A DNA stretch of 64,000 bases from Sphingopyxis sp. H073 (GTDB taxonomy: Bacteria > Pseudomonadota > Alphaproteobacteria > Sphingomonadales > Sphingomonadaceae), in assembly GCF_001468395.1 (NCBI RefSeq), contig NZ_LNSG01000006.1, forward strand, positions 124,001 to 188,000, written 5' to 3'. Both the position numbers and the translations under genes were made by a program. Under the pieces are notes generated by a model that was given only the letters and a program-made list of their open reading frames with translations, did not search any database and was not told the origin of the DNA. Each line of letters starts with the position of its first letter. Position 1 is the first letter of the stretch. Shown piece by piece: positions 38,206-46,730 of the stretch.

Positions 38206-39066
38206 CTAACGGATCGCCCCGCCCCGGATCAGGCGCGGCACCAGGGTCAGCGCGGCGACGAGCGGCCAGCGGCGTTGCCAGGGCTTGATCTCGATCTTGG
38301 TGCCCGCGTGACGATTGATCTTCCACGCCAGATAGTCGATCCCGCCGGCATAGGTCAGGCTGGCCTTCGCGAGCCGCGCGATGCTGAGCAGCTTGCCCTC
38401 GATCCGCCGCCGCGCCCAGCCGCCGCCGCGCGCGTTCGCGGGAATCGCGGCAATCGCCGGTTCGCTGAACCGCAAGTAGCGATCGGGATCGGCATCGACC
38501 ACCGATTGCGCGCGGTTCGTGCGCTCGGCGCGGAGTTCGACCGAATAGGTGAGCGCGAAGGCGCGGCGCCACCAGTCGAGCGGTGCCTCGCCCTCGACGC
38601 GCCCCGCCGCCGCGAGCAAGGTCGGCGCGGCGCGCGCGACCGCCGCGATCGCCCGGTCGCGCGCGGTATCGTCGACCGCCCAGACCAGTCGCGACGGCTG
38701 CGCGAAGCGCGCCCATACCGACACATTGCGCGTTTCGGCGCCATTCAGCCGGTCGAAGTCGGCCTCGCTCAGCACCGCATATTTGGCGATCAGCCCGCCG
38801 TGCTGAAACGGAAAGACGTTCGGCGGGACCAGCCGGTTGGCGAGCGCCATCCAGCGCTTGGGAAAGGCATCGCCATAGTCGGACACGATCAGGTAGAAAT
38901 CGAGCATCAGCCCGTCGAGCTGCGTCTCGCGGAGGCACGAGCCATAGAACAGCACCGCACGCGCGCTGCCCGGATAGTGGACCGCGATCGCCGCGGCCAT
39001 TGCCGCGGCGCGCGGATCGACCGGCGTCGCAAGCTCTTCGCGGACGAGGGCGCGGATATCGGACAT
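38206..39066 (-). CDS. Tam41-like nucleotidyltransferase-fold protein
   Basis: This 286-aa protein has a nucleotidyltransferase GS motif in LFYGSCLRET (near residues 39-48), followed by LMLDFYLIVSD, which resembles the D-containing strand of Tam41 (MLDF...VD-like). Tam41 makes CDP-diacylglycerol in mitochondria, so CDP-lipid formation is a reasonable guess. The expected family acid pattern is only partly present. The gene is downstream of and co-oriented with the lipid kinase (10 bp). I rate the fold as probable and the substrate as unknown. Confidence 0.6.
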   Translation of the reverse strand: MSDIRALVREELATPVDPRAAAMAAAIAVHYPGSARAVLFYGSCLRETQLDGLMLDFYLIVSDYGDAFPKRWMALANRLVPPNVFPFQHGGLIAKYAVLSEADFDRLNGAETRNVSVWARFAQPSRLVWAVDDTARDRAIAAVARAAPTLLAAAGRVEGEAPLDWWRRAFALTYSVELRAERTNRAQSVVDADPDRYLRFSEPAIAAIPANARGGGWARRRIEGKLLSIARLAKASLTYAGGIDYLAWKINRHAGTKIEIKPWQRRWPLVAALTLVPRLIRGGAIR

Positions 39067-39076
39067 AAGGCGGGCG

Positions 39077-40048
39077 TCAGGCCGCGAGGCGCAGAAACGG
39101 TACCGGCTGCGTCGAGGTCAGGATGATCGGCCTGCCGTTCTTCGCTTCGAAAATTTCGCCGTCGAGGATGACGTTCGAACGCTTGCCCTCGATGCGGATT
39201 TCGTCGCCTTGCTGGAAATGCACCCCGTTGAGCGGCTTCTGCCCCAGCGTCCCGCGCCACGTCGCGCCGAGCATCCGGAAGAGCGCACCGACATTGCTGT
39301 CGGTCGCGAGCAGCTTCATGTGCCCATTGGTCCCGTGACTTTCGCTGGTCTTGATACTGAGCAGCAGCTTTTCCAGCGTCGTGACGATCAGCAGCGAGAA
39401 TTTGCCCTTGAACTCGCCCTGGCGAACCAGCGAGACGGTCATCGGCTCGGGCTTCGGCGGGAGCCGCCCGCCGCCGAGGCCAAAAATGATCGCGAACAGC
39501 CCGAGGATTGCGGCAAGAATGTGCGAAATGCCGTTCGGCAGGCCAAGCGGATAGATTCGGTTGCGGCAATAGAGCATCACGTCGGCAAGATAAGCGCCGC
39601 CGAGGAACATGCCGAGCACCGGCCGGCCGCCGTCATTGTCGAGCGCGATCAACTGGCGCTCGATCACATGCTCCTGAAGCTCGCCCGAATGGACGAGGTC
39701 GAGCACGCGCTGCAGCGCCTTGATCGGATCGCCCTCGGCGCCGAGGTCGAGCGCGATCAGATTGGTCTTGCCGTTGGGAAGCACCGCGACCGGCGGCGGC
39801 GAACCGTCGAAATGGCCGCCCGAATGGAGTTCGGTGAGCGCCGCCTGCACCGTGCCGTCGCCGCCGTTGATCGCGACGACGCTGGGGTTGACCATCGCGA
39901 TCGTGCGGATAGCCTCGCCGATCTGCCCGACGTCCTCCACTTCATAGTGGAAGATGTCGGGGTGCGCCGCACAAAATTCGCGAACCTGCGGCAACAGCGA
40001 GCGGTTGCCGGTCGAACGCGGATTGGAAAGAAGGGCGACGCTGGCCAT
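39077..40048 (-). CDS. Diacylglycerol/lipid kinase-family protein
   Basis: This 323-aa protein has the DAGK catalytic domain. GGDGTVQAAL near residue 62 holds the nucleotide loop, and VLPNGKTNLIA is a variant of the family's PxGTxN motif. Two adjacent hydrophobic stretches (ISHILAAILGLFAIIFG) suggest membrane association. It probably phosphorylates diacylglycerol, a sphingoid base or ceramide. The Tam41-like gene follows and the DUF2141 gene precedes it. Confidence 0.85.
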   Translation of the reverse strand: MASVALLSNPRSTGNRSLLPQVREFCAAHPDIFHYEVEDVGQIGEAIRTIAMVNPSVVAINGGDGTVQAALTELHSGGHFDGSPPPVAVLPNGKTNLIALDLGAEGDPIKALQRVLDLVHSGELQEHVIERQLIALDNDGGRPVLGMFLGGAYLADVMLYCRNRIYPLGLPNGISHILAAILGLFAIIFGLGGGRLPPKPEPMTVSLVRQGEFKGKFSLLIVTTLEKLLLSIKTSESHGTNGHMKLLATDSNVGALFRMLGATWRGTLGQKPLNGVHFQQGDEIRIEGKRSNVILDGEIFEAKNGRPIILTSTQPVPFLRLAA

Positions 40049-40051
40049 CGG

Positions 40052-40525
40052 CTACATATATTTCATGGTGATGGAGATCGTTCTCGGTGCATTGCCAACC
40101 TCGAACGCCGTCTTCTTGTAGCTCGGCTTGCCGAGGTTGAAGATGTTGATGCTCGGGTTGTTCGACATCCCGCCGCCGTCGGTCGACAGATCGGTCTTGC
40201 CGTTGCCGTTGAAATCGTGGCGCACCGCGATGCCATAGGCGCCGGCCTGGGGAAGCGGCACGCACACGGTCATCGATGACGCACGCGCGGGGACTTCGAT
40301 GCGCGTAAGCCAGCGGCCCTTGGCCAGCCATTCGGACGCGTTGGCGCGATAGCTCTGGACACGGATCTTGCCCGATCCGGCCTTGACGCCGCTGATCTGG
40401 ACCAGGGTGGACGGCCCGCTCCGGCATTTGGCGAGGTCGTTCGGTAAGACCTGCCCCTCTGCGTTCGCTGCCACCGACATGGACAGCAGAGCCACGCAGA
40501 GCGACGCCGACGTAAATTTCGACAT
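40052..40525 (-). CDS. Secreted DUF2141 protein
   Basis: This 157-aa protein has a signal peptide (MSKFTSASLCVALLSMSVAANA). The mature beta-rich domain contains GIAVRHDFNGNGKTD, the typical calcium-like loop of DUF2141 proteins, and KKTAFEVGNAPRTISITMKYM at the end. The function is unknown. The ATG at 40525 is chosen over an upstream start. It ends 3 bp before the lipid kinase start, so the three genes form an operon. Confidence 0.85.
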   Translation of the reverse strand: MSKFTSASLCVALLSMSVAANAEGQVLPNDLAKCRSGPSTLVQISGVKAGSGKIRVQSYRANASEWLAKGRWLTRIEVPARASSMTVCVPLPQAGAYGIAVRHDFNGNGKTDLSTDGGGMSNNPSINIFNLGKPSYKKTAFEVGNAPRTISITMKYM

Positions 40526-40648
40526 GACGCAATAGCTCCCAGTGGTTATAGCCACGCCAGCCGTCACGCTGACATGGGTCCCTGTTGCCCGTGAATCGGC
40601 ATATCGGAATCATTTGCGGCCAAATCATGGTGATGGGGCGACCAAAGA

Positions 40649-41857
40649 TTGAACAAGCTACCCGCCATCGACCGTTATATCGCGCGGCTGGTGTTTTTCC
40701 CGATGCTCGGCACCCTCGTCCTTTCGGCGATGCTGCTTGTGCTCGAAAAGATGCTGCGGCTGTTCGATTTCGTCGCGACCGAAGGCGGCCCGGTCAGCGT
40801 CGTGTGGCGGATGCTCGCCAACCTGATCCCCGAATATCTCTCGCTCGGCATCCCGATCGGCCTGATGCTGGGGATTCTCCTTGCTTTCCGGCGGCTTGCC
40901 ACGTCGAGCGAGCTCGACGTGCTGCGCGGCGTCGGCATGGGGTTCGGGCGGCTGCTGCGCGTTCCCTATGCCTATGCGATCGCGCTCGCGGCGCTCAATC
41001 TCGCGATCGTCGGCTTCATCCAGCCCTATGCCCGCTACGCCTATGAGGGGCTGCAATTCGACCTTCGGTCGGGCGCGCTCGGCGCCTCGATCAAGGTCGG
41101 CGAGTTCACCAAATTGGGCGACCGCATGACCTTGCGCATCGAGGAAAGCTACAACGACGGCAAGTCGCTGCGCGGCATCTTCGTGCGCGGCGAAAACAAG
41201 GACGGCCAGCGCGTGTCGGCGACCGCATCGCGCGGGCAATTCCTCGCGACCGACGATCCGAACACGATCATCCTGCGCCTGTCGCAGGGCGTACTGATCC
41301 ATGAATCGCCGAAATTCGCGGTGCCGCGTGTCCTCACCTTCGACAACCACGACCTGCCGATCCCGCTGCCGAAGATCGAGGCGTTCCGCCTGCGCGGCGG
41401 CGCCGACCGCGAACTGACGATCCCCGAACTGCTCGTCGCCGGGCGCGACAAGAACGAGTCGCTGAAGACGCGGCTGGAATCGCGCGCCAATTTCCATTTC
41501 CGGATCGTCGAGGTGATGTCGATGTTCCTGATCCCGCTGATGGCGGTGGCGCTGGCGATCCCGCCCAAACGATCGACCTCGGCGCTCGGGGTGTTCCTGT
41601 CGATCGTGCTGCTGGTGACGCAGCACAAGATCAACCAATATGCCGAGGATCTCGGCGCGCGCGGCGCGGTCGACCCGCTGATCGCGCTGTGGGTGCCCTT
41701 CCTCTTGTTCGCAGGGCTGGCGATCTGGATGTATTACACCGTCGCTTATGTCCCTGGCGGCCAGCCGATCGGCGCGCTCGAACGCTTCGCGGCAAAGGCG
41801 GGACAGAAGATCCGCCGCCTGGTCGGCGCCTTCCAGCGGAAGCCGCGAGCCGCCTGA
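40649..41857 (+). CDS. lptF: LPS export ABC permease LptF
   Basis: This 402-aa inner-membrane permease has the YjgP/YjgQ family pattern: membrane helices at both ends and a large periplasmic beta-jellyroll in between. IARLVFFPMLGTLVLSAMLLVLEKMLRLFD and LIPEYLSLGIPIGLMLGILLAFRRL are typical. It works with LptG and LptB to lift LPS (glycolipid in sphingomonads) to the periplasmic bridge. The start is TTG at 40649. LptG starts 2 bp after its stop. Confidence 0.93.
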   Translation: MNKLPAIDRYIARLVFFPMLGTLVLSAMLLVLEKMLRLFDFVATEGGPVSVVWRMLANLIPEYLSLGIPIGLMLGILLAFRRLATSSELDVLRGVGMGFGRLLRVPYAYAIALAALNLAIVGFIQPYARYAYEGLQFDLRSGALGASIKVGEFTKLGDRMTLRIEESYNDGKSLRGIFVRGENKDGQRVSATASRGQFLATDDPNTIILRLSQGVLIHESPKFAVPRVLTFDNHDLPIPLPKIEAFRLRGGADRELTIPELLVAGRDKNESLKTRLESRANFHFRIVEVMSMFLIPLMAVALAIPPKRSTSALGVFLSIVLLVTQHKINQYAEDLGARGAVDPLIALWVPFLLFAGLAIWMYYTVAYVPGGQPIGALERFAAKAGQKIRRLVGAFQRKPRAA

Positions 41858-41858
41858 C

Positions 41859-42953
41859 ATGCACCAGCTCCACTTTTTCCCGTCGCGCACGATGGCGCTT
41901 TACGTCGGGCGGATGTTCCTGATCCGCAGCTTTTCGATCCTGTTCGCGCTGGTGCTCATCCTCCAGACGCTCGACCTGCTCGGCGAGAGCGGCAAGATCC
42001 TCGCGGTCGCGGGCAATGGCGACAGCGAGGTCTGGCGCTATGTCGGGATGCGCATCCCGCAGATCATCGAGACCTTTCTGCCCTTTTCGGTGCTGCTCGG
42101 CACCATTTTGACGCTGGTGACACTGAACCAGAACAGCGAGGTCATCGCGATGAAGGCGTCGGGCATGTCGGCGCACCAGGTGCTGGCGCCGCTGTTCCTC
42201 GCCGCGCTGCTCGTCGCGGGGATCAGCTTCGCCTTCAACGAACGCATCGTCACGCGCTCGACCGCGGCGCTCAGCGCCTGGCAGAAGGTCGAATATGCGA
42301 AAGTGCCCAGGGACAGCGGGGTGCGCGCCAACATCTGGGTGCGCGCGGGCAACGACCTGATCAACGCCGGCACGGTCGAAACGCGCGGCCCCGTCGTGCT
42401 GCGCGACGTCACCGTCTATGAACGCACGCAGGGCGTGCTGTCGTCGATGCTGAAGGCCGACAGCGCGAAGCCCGTCGCGGGCGGCTGGGAGCTGACCAAC
42501 GCGCGGCGCTTCATCCGCCGTTCGGGAACGCTCGAACCGCTCGGCACGATCGTCGCGATGAAGGGGGTCGGCACCGACCAGTTCACGCTGGCGCAGGTCG
42601 ACGGCGACGAACTGCCCTTCACCGAGCTCAGCACCGCCATCGACGAGCTTGAGGCAGCGGGCCGACCGGTCGATTCGCTGAAGGGCGTGCTGTGGCACAA
42701 GATTTCGGGGCCGCTGTCGGCGATCCTGATGCCGCTGCTGGGCGCGGTCGCGGCCTTCGGCCTCGCGCGTTCGGGCAAGCTGTTCGTCCGTGCGATCCTT
42801 GGCATGGCGCTCGGCTTCGCATACTTCGTCGCCGACAATTTCGCGCTCGCGATGGGCGATCTCGGCGCCTACACGCCCTTCCTCGCGGCGTGGGGGCCGT
42901 TCATCCTCTTCGCGCTGATCGGCGAGATGATCCTGATCCGGACCGAGGAATAG
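41859..42953 (+). CDS. lptG: LPS export ABC permease LptG
   Basis: This 364-aa partner of LptF has the same six-helix plus periplasmic domain layout. The segments FSILFALVLILQTLDLLGESGKIL and FSVLLGTILTLVTLNQNSEVIAMKASG match LptG. The protein is needed for outer-membrane glycolipid assembly. Its genes are in one operon with lptF. Confidence 0.93.
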   Translation: MHQLHFFPSRTMALYVGRMFLIRSFSILFALVLILQTLDLLGESGKILAVAGNGDSEVWRYVGMRIPQIIETFLPFSVLLGTILTLVTLNQNSEVIAMKASGMSAHQVLAPLFLAALLVAGISFAFNERIVTRSTAALSAWQKVEYAKVPRDSGVRANIWVRAGNDLINAGTVETRGPVVLRDVTVYERTQGVLSSMLKADSAKPVAGGWELTNARRFIRRSGTLEPLGTIVAMKGVGTDQFTLAQVDGDELPFTELSTAIDELEAAGRPVDSLKGVLWHKISGPLSAILMPLLGAVAAFGLARSGKLFVRAILGMALGFAYFVADNFALAMGDLGAYTPFLAAWGPFILFALIGEMILIRTEE

Positions 42954-42960
42954 GGTAGAG

Positions 42961-42990
42961 AACGGCCGGTAACGACCGGTTGCGGACGCT
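42961..42990. repeat. Family C short repeat copy
   Basis: AACGGCCGGTAACGACCGGT followed by TGCGGACGCT. It starts 8 bp after the lptG stop. Confidence 0.7.
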
Positions 42991-43014
42991 CCATCACTGA
43001 GCCATGGTGCATAG

Positions 43015-43203
43015 ATGAGCGAGGAACATTGGACCTATCAACAGTGGGAAGACGCCACCGTTGAGAAAATCGCGACACAAGGCGCAACGGTAGCGGAAGA
43101 ACATCGCGCCGATTATCTTCGCGTCCAAGTGCGAGCAGCAATCAGACAGGCAGTACGACATGGTAGGTCTGGTTCCACCGATGACGAACCTGTGGTCGCC
43201 TGA
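43015..43203 (+). CDS. Small hypothetical protein, 62 aa
   Basis: A short acidic-to-basic protein with helical character (WTYQQWEDATVEKIATQ). It lies between two family C repeats. No clear ribosome-binding site is visible. Possibly a recent accessory gene; it may be spurious. Confidence 0.35.
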   Translation: MSEEHWTYQQWEDATVEKIATQGATVAEEHRADYLRVQVRAAIRQAVRHGRSGSTDDEPVVA

Positions 43204-43224
43204 CGACCGATTGCGGACGTTGCG
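43201..43224. repeat. Family C short repeat copy
   Basis: TGACGACCGATTGCGGACGT followed by TGCG. It overlaps the stop of the 62-aa gene. Confidence 0.7.
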
Positions 43225-43245
43225 AATACGAGTGAGTAAGCGCCA

Positions 43246-43566
43246 ATGTCCGCTCGCATAGAATTTCAACGCACAGCCGATCCCCATATCATTGCGGATT
43301 TGCAGATGTACGAAACCGATGCCGGCGGCCGCAAGGGGCCTGCGCTTCCCGGTTGGGGATGCCCTATTATGATCTCGAACGATCAACCGTGGCAGGGCTG
43401 GGATGCCATTTTGTTACTGCGTGATCAGCCAATTGCTCCTGGCGAAAGTCGTCGCATCGGCATTCACTTCATATTTGGCGAAGACGGTGCATCTGCCGTC
43501 CGAGAAGCTGGTAAACTCTACCTGTGGGAAGGCGGCATTGTCGGCGAAGGCGTCGTCGTTGCCTAA
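43246..43566 (+). CDS. Conserved hypothetical beta-barrel-like protein, 106 aa
   Basis: The opening ARIEFQRTADPHIIADLQMY and the closing GKLYLWEGGIVGEGVV suggest an EF-Tu domain-II/III-like small beta barrel of unknown function. The GWGCPIMIS segment is well conserved in similar proteins I have seen. Conserved sequence character favours a real gene. Confidence 0.65.
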   Translation: MSARIEFQRTADPHIIADLQMYETDAGGRKGPALPGWGCPIMISNDQPWQGWDAILLLRDQPIAPGESRRIGIHFIFGEDGASAVREAGKLYLWEGGIVGEGVVVA

Positions 43567-43621
43567 CCTCTCCCGTCCGCTTCCCACCCCATCTCGGCCG
43601 ATCAGTCGCCAGCGGCGTTAA

Positions 43622-43650
43622 ATGACCGGAAACGACCGATTGCGAACTTT
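43622..43650. repeat. Family C short repeat copy
   Basis: ATGACCGGAAACGACCGATT followed by GCGAACTTT. Best copy of the family together with the inverted one at 46700. Confidence 0.7.
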
Positions 43651-43704
43651 GGTGCCTAGTTGCATTAGGGTGATACGGTGCACTTTTGATTGAACGGAAA
43701 TCTG

Positions 43705-43851
43705 ATGTGGGATGTCATTCTAGGCTTGTTTATTCCTAAGGGTAACAGAGACGACCCGAGAGGCCCATTATTTGTAATCTTTGCGGTACTGTTTTGCGGC
43801 GCCATCAGCCTTGGACTTTGGCTTCTCAGCGGCGCGCAGAACGCGCCATAA
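43705..43851 (+). CDS. Possible small membrane protein, 48 aa
   Basis: MWDVILGLFIPKGN, then one membrane helix (LFVIFAVLFCGAISLGLWLL), then a stop at 43849-43851. GGAAA lies six bases upstream of the ATG. The short single-helix layout is typical of genes missed by automatic annotation. Confidence 0.4.
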   Translation: MWDVILGLFIPKGNRDDPRGPLFVIFAVLFCGAISLGLWLLSGAQNAP

Positions 43852-43894
43852 GGCATTTTCGAAGCGTCAGCTTTCCACCCCAAAGCCGACGGCG

Positions 43895-45037
43895 TCACGC
43901 GACCCCGTGATACCACCACACCCCGCCGCGATCCTCCTTGCGGATGCGGCCCTCGACCTCTAGCCGCTTGAGGTGCGCGAGCGCCTCGCCGGTTGCGAGA
44001 TTCTGGTTGTGGCCGGCGATCGGGCGGTTGAACAGCAGCGCGAAGGTGTCGACCGCGCGCATCGGCCTTTCGGCGACCGCCTCCGCGACCTTGTAGAGCC
44101 GCATCCGATGTTCGTCGCGGAGCGCCATCAGGCGGACGTGCAGACCCTTGAAAGGCTCGCCATGGGCGGGGCAGGTGACGACGTCGGCGGGCACGGTCGC
44201 GATCAGCTTGTCGATCGACGCCAGCCATTCGCCGAGCGGATCGGCGTCGGGCTCGGTGATATTGACCGACACGTTCGAGCTGATCCGCGGCAGCACCTGG
44301 TCACCCGAAACCAGCACGCCCTCGCGTTCGTTCCACAGGCACGCATGTTCGGGGCTGTGTCCCGACCCGGTGACGACGCGCCATACATGCTTGCCGAAAT
44401 CGAGTCGCTGGCCGTCGGCGATGCGGACATAGCTGCGCGGCAGCGCAAAGATCATCCGCTGGAACATGTTCCAGCCGCTTGCGCGCTGCTGCTCGATCGC
44501 GGCCTCGTCCCAACCGGCGGCGCGCGACTGGGCGAGCACCTCGTCGGGCGCCACTTCGGACGAATCGGCCACGATCGCGCGCGCGGTCAGCATTTCGCCG
44601 CGCGTCATCCAGAGTTTGACGCCCTGCTTCTTCGCGATCCAGCCCGCGAGCCCGATATGGTCGGGATGGAGGTGGGTGCCGAACACCCGTGTGATCCGCT
44701 TGTCCTTGAGTGCCCCGGCATAGAGCGCCTTCCACGCGTCCGAACAGGCGGTCAGGCAGATGCCGGTGTCGACGACCGCGACCCCCTCGCGGCCTTCGCT
44801 GTCGGCGTCGTCGAGCAGCCAGCTGTTGATATGGCCGAGCGACCCCGGCATCGGGATGCGCGCCCAGCTGATGCCGTCGGCGATGCGGATCGTCTCGCCG
44901 GGTGCCGGCGCGGCCTCGCCCCACGGATAGGTCAGCCCGGCGTGGCTCGTCGCGGTGAAGCTGTCGTCCTGGGTCAGCGACGCGTCCGGCGAGCCGCTGG
45001 CTGCCGGAATATGATCCTCGTCGCCGCCCCCGACCAT
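43895..45037 (-). CDS. MBL-fold metallo-hydrolase
   Basis: This 380-aa protein has the metallo-beta-lactamase motif THLHPDHIG (metal-binding HxHxDH) and further ligands in SGHSPEHACLW and CPAHGEP. The C-terminal winged region (LLFNRPIAGHNQNLATGEALAHLKRLEVEGRI) resembles the DUF4779-like tail of hydroxyacylglutathione-hydrolase-type proteins. The substrate is unknown. It starts 3 bp downstream of the trcR stop and probably shares its transcript. Confidence 0.88.
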   Translation of the reverse strand: MVGGGDEDHIPAASGSPDASLTQDDSFTATSHAGLTYPWGEAAPAPGETIRIADGISWARIPMPGSLGHINSWLLDDADSEGREGVAVVDTGICLTACSDAWKALYAGALKDKRITRVFGTHLHPDHIGLAGWIAKKQGVKLWMTRGEMLTARAIVADSSEVAPDEVLAQSRAAGWDEAAIEQQRASGWNMFQRMIFALPRSYVRIADGQRLDFGKHVWRVVTGSGHSPEHACLWNEREGVLVSGDQVLPRISSNVSVNITEPDADPLGEWLASIDKLIATVPADVVTCPAHGEPFKGLHVRLMALRDEHRMRLYKVAEAVAERPMRAVDTFALLFNRPIAGHNQNLATGEALAHLKRLEVEGRIRKEDRGGVWWYHGVA

Positions 45038-45040
45038 GCG

Positions 45041-45703
45041 TCAGGCTTCGCTGTCGGCGTCGGCTTCCTCGGCCGCGCGCGCTTCGGCGGCGGCGGTGCG
45101 TTCGGCGCGCAGCTCTTCGAGCAGCGCTTCGCGGTCGCCCTCCAGACGGCTGTCCTCGGGCGCCTTGATGCCGGCCTTCTTCGCGGCCTTGGCGACCAGC
45201 GCGTCGAGTTCGCGCTGCGAACAGAGACCAAGCGTCACCGGATCCTTGGGCACGATGTTCGCGCTGTTCCAGTGGCTGCGGTCGCGGATCGCACCGATCG
45301 TGTTGCGCGTGGTACCGATCAGCTTGCCGATCGCGCCGTCCGACACCTCGGGGTGGTTCTTCAGGATCCAGGCGATGCCGTCGGGTTTGTCCTGGCGCTT
45401 GCTGACCGGCGTGTAGCGCGGGCCGCGGGTACGGCGGATCGTATCCTGCGCCTGCACGCTCATCTTGAGCTTGTAGTTCGGATCCTTCTGGCCCTTTTCG
45501 ATCTCGTCCATCGACAGCTCGTGCGCGCGGACGGGGTCGCGGCCGGTATATTTGGTCGCCGCGGTCTCGTCGGCGATCGCCTGCACCTCGAGGATGTGGA
45601 TACCGCAATATTCGGCGATCTGGGCAAAGGTCAGCCCCGTGTTGTCGACCAGCCAGGCGGCGGTCGCATGCGGCATCAGCGGGGTAGCGTTGGCATTGGC
45701 CAT
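45041..45703 (-). CDS. trcR: Cell-cycle transcriptional regulator TrcR (DUF1013)
   Basis: This 220-aa DNA-binding protein is conserved through alphaproteobacteria. LVDNTGLTFAQIAEYCGIHILEVQAIADE and NHPEVSDGAIGKLIGTTRNTIGAIRDRSHWN resemble two helix-turn-helix segments. The C-terminus is a charged helix (ALLEELRAERTAAAEARAAEE). The ATG at 45703 has GGAG upstream. A strong hairpin in the leader may regulate it. Confidence 0.9.
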   Translation of the reverse strand: MANANATPLMPHATAAWLVDNTGLTFAQIAEYCGIHILEVQAIADETAATKYTGRDPVRAHELSMDEIEKGQKDPNYKLKMSVQAQDTIRRTRGPRYTPVSKRQDKPDGIAWILKNHPEVSDGAIGKLIGTTRNTIGAIRDRSHWNSANIVPKDPVTLGLCSQRELDALVAKAAKKAGIKAPEDSRLEGDREALLEELRAERTAAAEARAAEEADADSEA

Positions 45704-46090
45704 GGCGAAATCTCCAGCGGAAATAATAAGGGCCGCCCCTCGCGGGGCGGCCGGACATTGGCGGGGGATATATGCCGGTTTGACGAAAGGGGCAAGTGCT
45801 CGGATTCGAGGGCGGCCTTGGGTGGGAAAGCGGTCAAGCCTGCGTTCATCATCGCGGCCCGGGTGCCAAAGTTCAGGAAAGTTCAGCCTCATGCGTCGCC
45901 CGTTCTGGACCGGGAGGATTGCCCGACACCTCTCGCACGACTTGCCCCGTCCGCAGGCGCAAGCTGGACCGCAACCGCATTTATCCACCAGATGAAAGCG
46001 CCGGATTAACGCTGGCACAAAGGGATGATGTAGGAAAGGCCTGTTTGAAGGCGGTGTCTGCTTTTGGGGTGGTTTCCAGCCTTTCAATTC
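45704..46090. other. trcR upstream region, no gene seen
   Basis: The region holds the trcR leader hairpin and about 330 bp without a supported gene. The adjacent family A variant fills the part beyond 46090. Open frames here lack start signals. Confidence 0.5.
45731..45752 (-). promoter_or_regulatory. Strong leader hairpin upstream of trcR
   Basis: GGCCGCCCC and GGGGCGGCC pair perfectly over 9 bp around a 4-nt loop. On the minus strand it is followed by CTTATTATTT and then the trcR ribosome-binding site. It may be an attenuator or a terminator of an upstream transcript. Confidence 0.55.
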
Positions 46091-46196
46091 TCGTCATGCT
46101 GAACTTGTTTCAGCATCCATGGCCGGGCCTTGCATCCGGCGCCGCGCCCAAGGAAACGACAGACCATGGACCCTGAAACAAGTTCAGGGTGACGAT
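46091..46196. repeat. Family A variant repeat (TTCAG type)
   Basis: CGTCATGCTGAACTTGTTTC pairs with GAAACAAGTTCAGGGTGACG across a ~60-bp centre. Same outer ends as family A but a different core. Confidence 0.8.
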
Positions 46197-46269
46197 GAAA
46201 GATAGGTCAGCTTCCTGTCGTTTCCCGACATTCGATCCAGATCAGCGGCGACCGGGTGAAATGGGATGG

Positions 46270-46659
46270 TTAGCTGCCATCCGCGGGTGTTTCATACGCC
46301 CCGAAGGGCCCAAGCACGACACGGTGATCGGCGATGCGCTCGTAAAACTCTGCTTGGCTCGGTAATTCACCCTTCAGTCCGGGCCAGTTCGCCGCAACGA
46401 CAGCTTCGTAATCTGCAGCTCTACATTGATTTGCCGACGTCGGATTCTCCGGGACCGAATACCCCATCGCCTCAATAGCTTGGATCGCCGCCCACGCCGC
46501 TGTCGTAGCGGTTTCTCCTCGACAGAAAACCTGCACATATGCGCCGGTAAACGGGGAAGGAAGTTGTTCGGCACCAGCCTTCACATGCAACGGAATCAGC
46601 CAAATAGGCTCTTCTGCAAGCGGATTGGGAGCGGGCTTTGATCTGCGAAAAATGCTCAC
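46270..46659 (-). CDS. Hypothetical protein, 129 aa
   Basis: A soluble alpha/beta protein with WLIPLHVKAGAEQLPSPFTGAYVQVF near the start and YEAVVAANWPGLKGELPSQAEFYERIADHRVVLGPFG in the C-terminal half. No family is recognised. The start is best placed at GTG 46659, seven bases after AGAGAGGG; a TTG lies one codon further upstream. Confidence 0.6.
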   Translation of the reverse strand: MSIFRRSKPAPNPLAEEPIWLIPLHVKAGAEQLPSPFTGAYVQVFCRGETATTAAWAAIQAIEAMGYSVPENPTSANQCRAADYEAVVAANWPGLKGELPSQAEFYERIADHRVVLGPFGAYETPADGS

Positions 46660-46699
46660 CAATTATCCCTCTCTGAGAAATGGTAGCGAGCTCGCGCGA

Positions 46700-46730
46700 C
46701 GACCGCAATCGGTCGTTTCCGGACCTTCAG
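46700..46730. repeat. Family C short repeat copy, inverted
   Basis: The reverse complement reads GGAAACGACCGATTGCGG, the clearest core of the family. It lies between the 129-aa protein gene and the GST gene. Confidence 0.7.
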
